Assembly (NCBI RefSeq): GCF_052857255.1
Contig: NC_135505.1
Span: 65,512,149 to 65,576,148, forward strand
Reading direction: 5' to 3'
From: Amblyomma americanum
Lineage: Eukaryota; Arthropoda; Arachnida; Ixodida; Ixodidae
DNA: 64,000 bases
The notes beneath the pieces were generated by a model. That model was not told where the DNA came from. It saw only the letters and a program-made list of their open reading frames with translations, and ran no database searches. Below, piece by piece: positions 1-13,200 of this stretch. Each line of letters begins with the position of its first letter. Within the stretch, counting starts at the first letter, position 1. The position numbers and the translations under genes were made by a program.

Positions 1-1085
1 TTCGCGATAGAAGAGTTGGACGCTAGATGCGGTCATGTAAACTCGTAAAAAGCAGCTTTTTCGTCCACTTTATCATTGCAAAAACAAAAGAAAAAATCAG
101 GTTGCGGAGAAGCTGGTTTTTCTGCTAATGAAACTGAAGAATATCTGGGTGTACAAGATTTTGGGGGGCTGGTTTTGAGATTCTTTAAAACTGCGTTTTT
201 CAATCACTAATTCTAATACATGACAAAAATTATGCATTTACGCAACAAATTTACGTCGCACAAATAGCAGGCGTTTTCGAGAACAATTTTTTTTAATAGG
301 CTTACAGGGAAGAAAGTCGGTTTTTGCTGCAAAGTATTACCAGGGTTGGCGGAAAGCAGAAAACCGGTAAATTTTTTTGAAAAAGAAAGCTGGGTACCTA
401 ATTTTTGTTCACTTTCTGATTATTAGGATTAGACGCCTAGTTGCAATCAGAGATTTGAAACCTGTCTTTAGTAATTTCAAAATCAGTTTTTAGAATTAGG
501 ATTTATTTTTAGATTTTAGAATTTACTGTGGGCGCTCTGTCTCGAGAAAAGTTGGCTACATCTTGCAAAAACATGCGCTTTCGAAAAGCATACAGGCCAG
601 GCAACCTTTCCAGTGCGCGTAACTACTCACAAAAACCAAATTTTGTTGAGCCGCAGTGATAAGTGTAATCGCGTTTTCTAAATTATAGAAAGCAAAGTGG
701 CTATTACTAACAAATCTCTGATTGCAACTAAGCACCTACCTCTAATCACTAAAAAGTTCATTATTAAAAATTAGTTAGCCAGCTTGCTACTTAATTCGAT
801 TCAGTAGTTATCTGATCTCCGCCAACACTGGTAATACTATGCAGGAAAAGCAATATTTTTGCCCTAAATCCATATTTTTGAAAAGAAAAAAAAAGACTGA
901 ATATTCCCTGAAACGCCTTGTAAATTATTCTGTTTGAAGACAGAGACTGAAAGACTATTCAAGCATTCGTTTTTACTTGGTGTTGTGCGCCAACTAGAAT
1001 AAATGCCAGGCTGAAGCAGAGTCAGTAGCAGAAGACCAATGTTTCTCACGACAGGAAAGTTTTTTCTTTATTCCGCTCATTTTAG
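1..1085. other. AT-rich intron sequence, no exon seen
   Basis: This stretch precedes the first visible metalloprotease exon and is presumed to be intron. I looked for the missing prodomain or signal-peptide exon and found no open stretch with splice sites that fits. Confidence 0.5.
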
Positions 1086-1218
1086 GAGGGCATTGTTGGC
1101 GACCGCCTGCGGATAAAACCCACGTCTAGAATGGCACGCTCTTTGGATGGCGCAGACGCCCACTTGCTGTACACTGCAGAAGAGCCCGTTCGGCACAGCC
1201 AAGGTCACAGTGATTATG
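1086..1218 (+). CDS. Metalloprotease exon a: end of prodomain
   Basis: The exon follows a pyrimidine-rich acceptor ending at 1085 and stops at donor gtatga (1219). It starts in phase 0 and ends with one base of a codon. It encodes 44 residues beginning EGIVGDRLRIKP, which resembles the stretch of tick metalloprotease prodomains where a 'GxLxIKP' segment precedes an 'HLxY' segment (here AHLLY). The preceding prodomain exon is not visible in 1-1085. Confidence 0.8.
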
Positions 1219-4200
1219 GTATGATTCATTTAGTACATTGAATCAACATTTGGCTTGTTAAGGCAACATAAAGCTGTACTTTCTTGCCAATGCAATACTT
1301 TAACGTCTGAGATTTATAACGTGGCTCACTTGTGACGGGATTACAAGACAGCTACAGAAACACAAAACTAAGCTGCTTCCTCATTTTACAGCAATCTCAG
1401 TCCTTAAAATATTGAAGTTTCATTAAGATTAGCGTTTTAAACGGCAAACAATTAAATATATTTTCCTGTGTGATCCTCATCAAGTTTCTTTTTTAAATCC
1501 GACGAAGCACAGAACCCATCAAACAAACATATCGCAACTGAGCCGCAATAGAATTTCTAGGTTTCAGAGAAGCATAACAGTTCTGGGCAATAATACTGTT
1601 CTTTTTCCCTTTCTATTATTGTTTTCTCGCAAACCTGTGACCTCAACCAGTATTGCTGCCTCGCATAGCAAGTGAACTGAGAGAGAGAGAGAGAGATAAT
1701 GAGGAAGAGGGAAGGCGGGGATGTTAACCGGAACGGTGTTGTGATTGGCTAACCTACACTGGAGAAAAGGGATGATGGAGAGAGGTAAGCGAGATGGGGC
1801 GATGGGCACTGTCACAATTGTTAATTGAACTGAGAGTGCACATGAAGGCAGTTTGCATTTCTCGTTTATGATGGGCTACAATATCTCACAGTTGACCAAT
1901 TGAAACTGAAAAACCTGTAAAAGTAGGGAAATATTCATGAAAAAAATCTTCCTCTTTCCCACACGAAGCGCAGGTGATAATAACCCCTCCTTGCTCGAGC
2001 GGCGATGATGGCGATGCTGTGATCGTGAAAGCGAGAGGAGTAAGCTATCATATCGGTAGCGGGCAAAAGGACGAAAGGTGGGAGGAGGGTAACATGAATG
2101 CAAGCGGCTTGATCTGGACAGCGAAATTGATGGGATCCGAACCTAACAAATTTAACAGCTTACTCCAACAGCGCTCATACCACAGGTTTCGGCAACCACT
2201 TTAAAAAGATCCTAAAGATAAGGCTTTGTAGAAAAAATGAAAATCTTTACAGGAGGCAACTCAGCAGTGCCGGACGACAGTGACTGTTAAAAACATGCTA
2301 GTTAGCTAGGATTTACTAAGCTTAAGAATAAAAATTTTAATTACAAAGTTTCATGGTGATTGACTAACAAAATTTGGTAGCCACGAAGAAGACGATGCCA
2401 TGCCGTATCAGCTTTTCAAGCGAAACAAATGCGTCATTTACTAAATACCAGCAGCACAACAAAACCTCTTGCTTGTTGACGCAAAACACCGTAACTCAGC
2501 GCGTAAGGAGCGTAGAAAATCTGGGCTAAAACCAACCTCTGCTGTTGGCGTGTTGAAAAATACTGCGGTGCCCAATTCGAAACACCTAGGGAGCCGCGAT
2601 CCACAGCTTTGACTGCGGGTTGGGTTTACTTCGTCGCACTGCCCAGAAAGAAGGCAATTAATCGCGTACTACGCGGCTGTCAATTATGAGAGCCTTGGTA
2701 AGCGCAGGGTGCAGTTTCCTTTGTGTCTGCTTCTTTTGATGCAGCTATCCGTCGGGCTAGATAGGAGGCGTCATAATCCGGTCATTTATTCACCAGGTCT
2801 AGATACTGTTCGTGTACAATCACTGATTGTTAGTAAGCGCACCAGACAAAGAAGGGTTTCGTTAGCGAAGCAAGGATAGCTTGCGCGGCAGTGGCTGTAA
2901 GCTGGTCGAAATATATACCTGTGGTTTGTAGTTCCAGTCTCACAAAAGCATTCACGTTTGCTTTCAAGGCTCTTCTTTTGAGGGTACGCGGGCGACATGG
3001 TCATTGTAGTGTCAGGATCTCAAATTACTTTAATAAGCCGGGGTTTGCCTTCGCCCGTGTTGACATCAAGGCTTCAACGTTGCAGCGCAAATGTCATGAG
3101 AATGGCCGCTCCATTGCAGTTTCAATACTCCGCCGCCGACAAGGTGTACACTGCGATCGCTTTTGTTAACGCTCAAATGGACGGAAAGCTTACATTCAGA
3201 CTATATGCTGCCCAATATCCCGACCGTCGTTAGCCCATTAGGCCCACTTTTATATAGATATTCGGTTTCCCTATACGACCATTGGATCTGTCGATGTTAA
3301 GAAAAAGAAATGAAAAGCCAGTACTGCCAGTGATTTTGATTTTGACATCCATATCCTTACATACATCCCCGTCAGGCAGGAAGGAAGCGTCATGGAAATT
3401 GCTGGGGCATATAGAGCGTGTCGGTTTAAGTGTGAAGGTCACTTGGAGGACACAGCTCTATCCATATCGTGTTTGCCTTCACCAAAAGCTAGACGAAATG
3501 AATTTCAGAGACAGCTCAATTTTTGCAACTGATGCCTAATTTATTGCGACGAAGAATTATAATTTCTCCACAGGGTGCTTATGACCGACGGGGCCTTTAT
3601 TGGCCCGTCTTGTGCGAATACATTTCCAACATTTGGCCGATTAGCTGTGCTGCTGGGGATCGTACGCAAGTGTATGGTGTGGCATTTATAAAGACATCAT
3701 TATTGGTCTTTGATTCGTTAGCGGAAAACTTAGTGGAAAGAAGTACACTGTCTGCGTTCTAAACATATAGTTTCTTAATTTGCCCCTAGTTGCCACTGGT
3801 TGTGTTGAAAAAATGTGGCTCGGGCATGGCAGAGTTGCGCCGTATTTTTCTTCATCGCCTAGGCAAATCATTTATTTATTTGCCAACAATGTATTTGGCG
3901 TAGTGAACACAAAGCATTGCATCCTAGGTCACCCAATTTATTACCTTTGCATTTTTTCTTCTGGAGATATATTTAAAAGATGGCGTTTACAAGACAAAGC
4001 CAGCCAGCCTCTACGATCTCAAACAACGTGTAAGAACACCACATGAAATCATTTCCAGACCTAATCTTTCCCTTGCTGAGAAACGCCAGTAGATACCTCT
4101 TTAATCTGCGCATCGAAACCTAGGTAAACTAATTTGAGCACATAACGTAAAAATTGTTCATTTTCATCCCAAATGATAATCCTTTCGTGGGGGAGGGCTC

Positions 4201-7200
4201 GAAATGGGCTGCAGCCAAATCAAACATTCAAATATATGAATTTTATTAATTCAAGTTTGTTATACTACTTGTAACTGCTAAAAACTAGTTATTAAAGTTT
4301 CCTATTTATAGGATACCACTTCTAGCAACAAATGAGACATGGCTGCTTCCGCACAAGGCAAAAAAAACTGAGGCATCTGGTGGAATGCAACGTCGCGCTA
4401 CAATTCCAAAAAAGTTTTTAGCCCCGAAGTGATTCTCGTTTATTTTAGCTGTCAAGCTGGTACATCGTAAAATAAACGCTTAAGAGAAATTACCCAATGA
4501 ATGTGAAGAAATCCGCACCGCTAAAGAGAAATCTGCAAGCCCTCACAGAAGCGTGGCTTTATTCTCCTAACGAATGTAGTGTTATGAGAAACAAAAGAAA
4601 AGCTGGCCTCCCAAGTGAACTGCACAAGCAGCGCGCATGGCCAGTTCCTATGAGAGTTCTTAAAATTGACGGCACAGTATTTGGCGATGACTAGAGTTTT
4701 ATTGTGCCGAGCGAAGAAGCACAAGTTAACGACGGCTGCGATCTAAGCCTATTCACGCACGTAACATGAACATGCTCAGCTAAAGAGAACCACTTAAAGC
4801 CACACAACTTTGAGCTGGAGCACTGCGAGATGACGCCGGCCAGCGGCACCCTGCCAAAACGAGGAGGCGCTAGTCGCCATCGCTAAAGCGGAAGCCACTG
4901 GAGTCTTGGACTCACGACCCCACCCACAATTCGTTCCGGCCTCCTTTTATAGAAATAAATGTTTATTCTCTCTCTTTCTCTCAACGTCGAGGCTTGGAAA
5001 TAGCACATCTATTTCGAACTCACCGCCGCAGTCAATGGAACAAGTATGTCCTCACTAGACATTGCGTCTGTGCTACCGACAGTCCTCCTACATTGAGTTT
5101 GTGTTCGGTGTAATAGCAAAAGGACGTTTTGCCGCATTGCAGGGTTTTAAAAAATACTTTTCCTTAGTTTTAATAATTGATACAGCACCCTTTGACGCAT
5201 GGCTACATGCTGCTGTTTGGCTGGAACCGGTAAATATTGTTAAATAGAAAGTTCATTACGAATTTAGGTTGAATACTTTTGGCAATTAATACGTTTTATA
5301 TGAACACTGCCGTCCGCTGCAGATGATATTGTTTTTCTGTAGACGTTTGCTTTTTGTCGGAGAAGTCTATTTTTAATAAATTTGTAAAATGTTTCCTTAA
5401 ACAACCTTTATATCCTCCCCTATTGGCTCATGTACAATGTGACAGCGCGGAATTAAAACTGAAAATACGACGACAAACAGACTGTGAGCACGGGTACAGG
5501 ATGGTAGTTGCTCGTTGAGGAGGAGATATATTTTGATCGCTAAAACATGCACTGCTGAATATCGATTGGAAAAACTGCCAAACGCGTCCTGTCAACTCGC
5601 TATGTCAAGGTGACCGGGCTTGTGAACTTCAGAGACGCGGCTGAAAGCCTAATGCTTGTATTCCGTAGGCGCCGGTGCTTTTTCGGCGCAGATTTTATGA
5701 GGCGTCCCACGGTCCCAGTGGCAACTATCACTGAAACCTTGGGGAAAATTGGAATGAAAGAGGAGCAGGTTGCAAAATAAGGAGCGAAGGAGCTTCGAAA
5801 TGCGCGGCGGAGTCGGTTCTTGTTCTCTTCGATGCCACCCCGTGGTGCTCCGTAATGACCGCATAGAAAAAGCGCCATGGAATTATTTGTGACGTAAAAA
5901 GAACTGGGAATAACCGAGTGGCCTCAGAATTGAACGTGGTAGCTGGCAGGTGTCCGGATTACCGGTGCTTGCTGGGTACATATAAAATGTCTGTTTAAAG
6001 CCGTTTCTGGAGAGTATGAGTTAACAAAAAATATATAAAGTGGATGCCACATTACCAATAACAAAAATGCATTAGTGGATGATGTAGAAAAAAATTAACA
6101 TGCGTGTGGACGGAGCTAGTTTCAGGAGGAGCGCAGTAATCTAAAACACAACCTCTATAATTACCTTTTTCGCTGTATCCATCCTTCCCATCTCCATGCT
6201 ATTATATATAGGCAATTTAACGTCGTTATATAAACGGCAGAACAAATGCACAAAATGAGTATCATATGAACACAGAAAAACCTGTGCCTCTATATGGAAT
6301 CTTAAGACTTGTAGATAAAACAGTCTTGAGAACATGAAGTGCGGATGGTTGGTTCAGCATGACTGTAAATTAGTGCAAAGGATGGGATGTAAAGAAGTTG
6401 GACGTCTTGATCTCTTATAGTCCTAATATGGTCACAGATATATTTGTTGTTATAAACACTTTTGCGCCTGCATGCAATTTAAACCGGTTGAGTTCTCTGG
6501 GGCAAATTTTGCCTTTCAGACAATCAACTTTCATTTGCTTCTTTCTCAAAGGAATCCCAGCAAACGAAGCATTATTCTCACCAGAGCCAAGAAGTCTAGG
6601 CTCGGAACGTGAGTATATGAAACCATGCGGTCGTAGCCTGCGTTTTCTTCAGTCATTTTCACAAACACTTGGCAGGAGTAATCCTGTATTTAGCTAATGT
6701 GATATTTCTTCCTCTACTTCTTCTGTGTAGTTCTTCAAAAGAGTTAAATTGTTTTGTCTCAAAACGCTGTCTCACAATGCAGTAGGCGTTCCGAAGCATA
6801 CTGCCTGGAAGTAACGCGTTAGAATGAAGAATTTCTGGGCTGAGAAAACAAATTATCTCTCTTTGAATTCCTGTGAATGTTTGACATGAATTTTATTACC
6901 ACAAAATACATCACGAGAGGTAGTGCTTCCTGTTCCGTCTTAGCAATTTCTGTGACCACGTTTTGCTTACTTCGGCTTCAGTTTGATGAGAGATAAAACG
7001 GCTGCCAAGTATGACGTTTAACACATAACGCGAGTGCAGCCATATACCAATAAAAAACACACAGATAAACGGCCAGACATGCAATTAGGAAAGTACCCAA
7101 ATGTATTTCGACTTCGAACCCTATGAAAACTCCTATATTTATCGGAAAATGTTTATACCTTGAAGCTCCCATTGTCTGAATGAAGCGAGGTAGTTTGCTT

Positions 7201-10200
7201 TTAGGGAACGAACTAATGGGCAAGTAATTTCCAACTGTACACAGGGAAATCTCAAGCTCCTCATTGACATATGTAGCCGCTAGAACGCTCTTTTAATATT
7301 TTCACCGTTTTATCAAACACTTTATGACCGCGGGAACTTAGAGAACAGAAAGAATGCTTTTAGAGTACAGCGAGTGAAAGAAAAAAAATGAAAAGTGTGC
7401 TTTGATTCAGTGCACAAGATGTGTCGTCTACTACACTAACCATATATTCATATGCGTTCAACACTGATATCAATTTCGGCGCAGAATTAGTCCATGCATT
7501 TATAACGACCCGTAAAGGATTCCAATACAGCGCAATCGGTGCCGTGATATTCATTTACAGTGGTGAATACGGCGCGGAGTTAAGAAATGTAGTGAGGAAA
7601 ACCTGTTCGGCTGCTTAGCAAGAATATTTTCAATCGTGTTTCTGTGCGTATAATTGAGATAATCCACTATAGTTTTGCCGGAAACGTAGTTGGCCTGTTA
7701 GCCTGCTTTTGAGGTGCAAAATGGACCCCCGTGTCTATTATTAATCTATCCTCGTTACAGTAAGCATACAACAGGCCTAAGTGTATATATTCAGTATCAC
7801 GAAACTCAACAAGCTATTAAATATGTTCGCGACCGCCATCGAGCATCCTGTCACGAACTGGTTTCAGTGTATCGTGTTTGGAAAAGCTCCCTGTATTTTA
7901 AAAGTCCGCTTAAACAGGGAAGCCTAAATTAAGACCTGTCAGTGTTCATATTATTTGCTCGTCACAAATCTGAATAAAACATCTCATTCAACAGAGATCC
8001 CACAGTCTAATCTGAAATGATGTAAGTTGTTGCAGCTGTATGTTTCGTATAAACCCTTTTCCCTAATAATAATGCTGTTTCGGTAATAATAAACATAAAT
8101 ACAAAACAAATGTGCCCCAACACTTGCCAAGCACGGTAACGGTCTGAAAATATATGGTAGTAGAAAACTAGCAAAAAAATTTCACTCAGAAAGGAAAGTG
8201 GGAAAAAAGATAAAAACATTTGAGACTATTAGAACCACTGCATTTGGAAGGGTTTTTACACAGTGATGTTTTTTTGTGAAACCGGATAAACAATCATGAA
8301 ATATTTACTTGGCGAGAGCCTTAGCTAGTGAAAATTAAGAGAGTTAATGTGTTAATAGCAATGATGTCAGGCCAGGATATCGGGCTGTAATCCCGTGCGG
8401 GCGGATGAGGATTATTTATGGACCCAGACGGAAGCAGATTAATGGTAGAGAAGCTTGAGTTTTGCTTCCTCCTCTTGCGGCACTGGAGGGAGAATATGTA
8501 GGTATGTGTGAAAAAGAAGTAACAGCAGATAATGAATGTCACTTCCCCCCCCCCCCCCCTCACATACACTTGGTCTATCATACCGGCCACATCCCAGTAT
8601 AGTTTACTCCAGCCACATGCTATCAGTCTACCAGCAAAGCTTTCATATGAAAAGTATGGTGTTGCTAATTGTCAGAACCCGGTGCACAAAACAAACACAC
8701 TTAGATGCTAATCTATTATTGCAATGTGCAATTAGGGATGATCAACTCAGTGTACTCGCAGGAGTGGTTTCAGACACGGGAGAATCATGAAAGAGGACAG
8801 TTATTGCTCGATTTTTTCGAAGCGCACTTTTAGCTGCCAGAACGTCTGATAGATGCAAAGGACTCCAGATTCGAACATAAAACGTTATGCTCAGCCTTTT
8901 TTTTCTTTTTCTCCTTTTTTTCAAAGTACCATTGCGTTGACAGAGAGCCTCCTCCCCAAAGGCCTTCACTTCTCACTCTTCTGCATGTAAATAAAGGATT
9001 GCTTTCAGATCCTGGCCTCCGTCTTCTTTAGTAGTCGCTATATTGTCTATAACTCACAGTACTGACTGCATTACTTTTTTGGGGGGCCAATGAATGGCCC
9101 TGGTATGTTTACATATACATATTCCAAGATATTTTGTTCGACATTTCTGCGCTACTCTGTCTCAGGACGCCGAAACTTTATTGCATTATGAAGAAATTGA
9201 AATTTGTTTTGGGGGAAAGGAAACGGCGCCGTAGCTGCCTCAGATATCGGCGGGTACCTGAACCGCGCCGGAAGGGAAGAGATAAAGGAGAGACTAAGAT
9301 AAGAAAGGAAGAAAGAGGTACCGTAGTGGAAGGCTCCGGAATATTTTCGACCACCTGGGGATCTTTATTGCGCACTGACACCGCACAGTACACGGATGCC
9401 TTCTGCGTTTCGCCTCCATCGAAACACGGCCGCCACGGTCATATTCTGAGCCGGGTACTGCGGCTCAGTAGCCGAGCGCCCTAACCACTGAGCCACCGGG
9501 GCAGGTATTACATTATGAGCCATAAGTAATTCTCACCTGAGTACTTAATAATGATAGCATGCTCTTGTTGCGAAGTGGCACCCAATTAAACAAGCACACT
9601 GATAAACGAATATGCAAATCAAACACTAATGTATATGATTCGGACATTATGCGTACAGGTACCAGTTTCTACATCGGGCGTTTCTTCGCTCTATATGAAA
9701 ATTAGGAACTGGAAGATTTCTCTATAAAGAACAAAGTTCCAATGGGCACAGAATTATTGAAGTACACAGCGACTCATTCAATCTAGAAGCGAAGCTACAA
9801 AAAGTGCGCTCAACAGCGGAAGTGCTCCCGGCAATAACTGAAACACATGCTTTCCGTCTCCGCAGGAAGGCGTCTGCCTGAAGAAATACACCCTGAACTT
9901 CACATTGTGGTAGACTACCAGTTCTGTCTTGAGCTGGCCTTCGATGAAAAGAAAATTTCTAAGTACCTGGCCATTATGACTAATTCGGTATGCTACAGCT
10001 TTGGTCTATTACATTTCAACAGCGGGAATACTATACCTGGTAACGTAGTCCCCGAACCACCAAAGCTCGAGCTTAACCGGATTATGTGTATTTCACCATT
10101 ATCGCGCGAATCAGAGCTCTATCCAGGACGATAGCGGAAAGGCCATGTAATGATATCTGCGCTCTCGTACCAAAATCTCCATTCACAAATGTACAGCATG

Positions 10201-13200
10201 AATTGCAGTCCAGAGCGCTGATTTTAGGCAGTACAGTGCTTGTGACGTGAAATCATATTTCAACCAATAGATCTTCAAGGCTTCACAGTATTACACATTA
10301 TGGCTGCTTATAAAAATTGGGAAGCTTCCGGTGCAACGCCCCCAACTGAATGGTAGTGAAGCGTCCCGTGTTAATTTCGACCACCTGGGGTGTATTGACA
10401 TGTGCTCGCATTACACAGCTCACGGGAGTTTTTATATTTCCCCTTCATAGAAATATCGCAGCTGCGGCCAGGATAGAGCCCGTGACATCAGATCAGCAGC
10501 CGAACGCGAGAGCCACTCTGCCAGATTGGCCGGGTGACTGCACTCACATAAAATCAGTAGCGAGTGGGGCTGGTCCGGTCCTGTGAGTTCTACTTTTGTT
10601 GTCGTTCGTCGAGTCGTTTTGATTACATGTTCAAGACTACGCTAAAGTCGGCTTATAAGAAAGGTATTCTCAGCTTCCTGAGCATATGCAGCAGATGTTG
10701 GAAGAAGAACGTGATATACCGAGGTAAGTAAAATGTGTTAAATGAGGAAGAGTGGCCACCACCAAGATTGAACGCAAATAGTGGTATGCAACAGCTTAGA
10801 TTAAGGAGTTAGCCTTTAAGACATGAGGAAATATCTTCAGAGTAAAAAAATAAGCATTTTTCTCCGCTTTTTTTTGCGGCCACTGGTTGACATCCGGGGA
10901 GATACGCAAGACAATGTCAGTAATAGACACGTCAGCGATACATGTGCGACATGCGCCCCAGGAAAGCGTATCTAGCCCAATATGAGAACGGTGTCTATAT
11001 TTGCTTTTCTAGTGAAAATTCTTCATGTCACATGGTTTGCTGTTCAGCCGTGAAGTGTAGATCTTATGAAATCTCACAAACCCACATTCACTGCGGGATG
11101 AAGACTCTTCTTCTTGTGTTTCACGAAATTTAATCATTAACACTAGATCAAGAGATTTGCGACAGGACTTGAAAGTGAAACATGGTTTTAGCGTTGCACA
11201 CATAAGACCATTTTTACCCTCTTTTATTTGATTGTCTGGAGAAGTGTGTTGTTTGCTCGAAAATTTTGTCGTTGCATTGAGCCAATCGACAATAACCGTC
11301 ATTCTGACTGACCTTGTTTCATTTGAGCACACTGATCTACTCGGAGTGGATAGGCAAAAAACACTAATTTTTTCATAAACAAGCAGAGAAAATTTCACAA
11401 CTGCACATTTCATACAGATCTTCCGGCAGTGGGCAAGAAGAACGAAAATTGTAGTCACGCCTGAAGAACCGCTTTGTCATCACATACAAGCTTCTTTGCT
11501 GCGATCAAAGCCTTAAGCTGGATCTTGATATTAACAGTTTCTGGGCATGAGGCGTAACGTACATATATCACGCGTAAGTAAAAACTAGCGTATATTCTTT
11601 CTTCTGCACATGGTCTCCCTATATAAAAGCGCTCCGCGAATTTTGCCAAAGTGGCCCTAAAACTTACCTTTATTGGCGTTAACGGGGAGGCCAGCATTTC
11701 TTTCAGTGGCAGTTGGAGCTAGGCACAGTCTTGGTCAAAATCCTTCGGGCCAAAGACTATACCATCGACCCGCATTATGGTGTCATGACGGCATTATTAA
11801 AGACCACAGGGCTTTGGAAAGCTAAAAGATAGTTTCCTCCTGCTGCCGAGAAGCTTGCTGCTTAGCGTGTTTCTTGAATGGTCCTTTACAAAGGGAATTA
11901 AAAGAACATTCATACTACTACACGCGAACGCTGTGGTCCAAAGAGTTTTCACCTGAAACGTTCATCTAAACTGCGGCTTGAAAAATATCTTAACATGCAT
12001 GAGCCCTCTTATCGAAACTTGTTTGTTTACTTCTCAAGCATGGAAACTCTGTTTTCACTCGATGAATGGCGGGAGATGTTGTGAAGGGCCCTAGAGTAAA
12101 TGGTTTTAGCACTCCCAATGGTTGTGCGATGAACTGTACGAATTTTACTTCGGGATCTCGAATCACGGTAGGTTTTATTAACTTCAAGCAATGCACTGTG
12201 ACAGGCAGTGATAGCTGGCGTAGTCACGGGACAAACTGCTTGGCCAGTTGGTTGCACATACCAAATGTTTCCCGGCGCACAAAGAAAGGGCGAAGAGTGG
12301 CAGGAAACACAGCGTATTGCGCCTACTTGTTCGTTCTGAGAAAATTCGTGTGGTGCTTTGTGATGTATTTTGTTTCAGCCTTCATCTCTTCCTTGTGTGC
12401 AGAAAATCGTTTGGTAGTCACAGAGATTTGATTATGTGTGCTTAACTGACCACGACGCCAGCTGCAGCTAGTTGTCTGTTGCCCATGAACACAGCCGCTT
12501 AGCTTCAGCACAGGACTGTTTCTATGAGATGTATGAGGTGTCCTACTGCAAAGTGGTTTGCGTTTTTGAGCAAAATGAAATAACACCTACAATTTTACTT
12601 CACGGTTCCTAGAGACCAAGTGAAGTACACCCGTGAAAGCACTTAAAGCGCACTTAATGGCTTAAGAGTATATATATTTGTTTAACAGTGTGCGCTGCAT
12701 ACCTTCTACTCAATGGCTAACAATTATACAGGGTAACGCTTAAGGGTATTCCAAACCTAAAGTTAAATCTGTAGATGGGCCATTATTTCCGACAAAAATT
12801 TCACCAGAAATTATGCAAGGCGTGTTACTCACTCACTACAAAAATGAAATATTTCAAAGAGATGCTGTTTTCAAGACCAGCTGTTCCGAGAAATACTGAA
12901 CAACAGCCTCTGTATCGGCAATGCAGATCTACAACAAAAATGATGCAAATGTTTGCTAATATTTCTGGAGCTTATGAGTCGATCACTTTCTACAGTTCAC
13001 TCAGCCAAAGTTTCTCTTAGTTTTCAGGAGTAAAGCATAGAAAAGATATTCATGTATGATATAATTACCGTTTATGCTTAGGTATCTGAAACGAAGAAAA
13101 GGTGCTCTACCTTCAAAAACATGTCGTTAAAGGGCACTTCACACTCCATTTTCTTGAAGAGAGCTGTAAAGCAGCTATCGCACTAGCGTAAGACCACTAT

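Larger units (their letters stand above)
1219..9865 (+). other. Metalloprotease intron of about 8.6 kb
   Basis: The intron runs from gtatga to ccgcag. It contains a GA microsatellite (1679-1696), a C-homopolymer (8545-8559), a minus-strand SINE fragment (9335-9505), and a possible retroposon 3' end with AATAAA at 4954-4959 followed by a CT-rich tract. Open stretches near 2.9-4.0 kb and 5.6-5.9 kb are broken by stops and unrecognised. Confidence 0.75.

Noticed and set aside
2891..4046. Series of plus-strand open frames resembling a broken gene
   Set aside because: The reading switches frame, stops recur and no family motif or splice logic was found; it lies inside a metalloprotease intron. 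A pseudogene remains possible but is not supported.
5590..5880. Open frames on both strands (up to 92 codons minus, about 68 codons plus without an ATG)
   Set aside because: No motif, signal peptide or splice context; overlapping open frames on both strands suggest composition rather than coding.
11009..11458. 149-codon minus-strand frame
   Set aside because: No recognisable domain, low-complexity-free but unpatterned sequence, located in a metalloprotease intron; probably chance.
12066..12431. 121-codon plus-strand frame with overlapping minus frames
   Set aside because: Several frames are open on both strands, and none has a motif or plausible start context.
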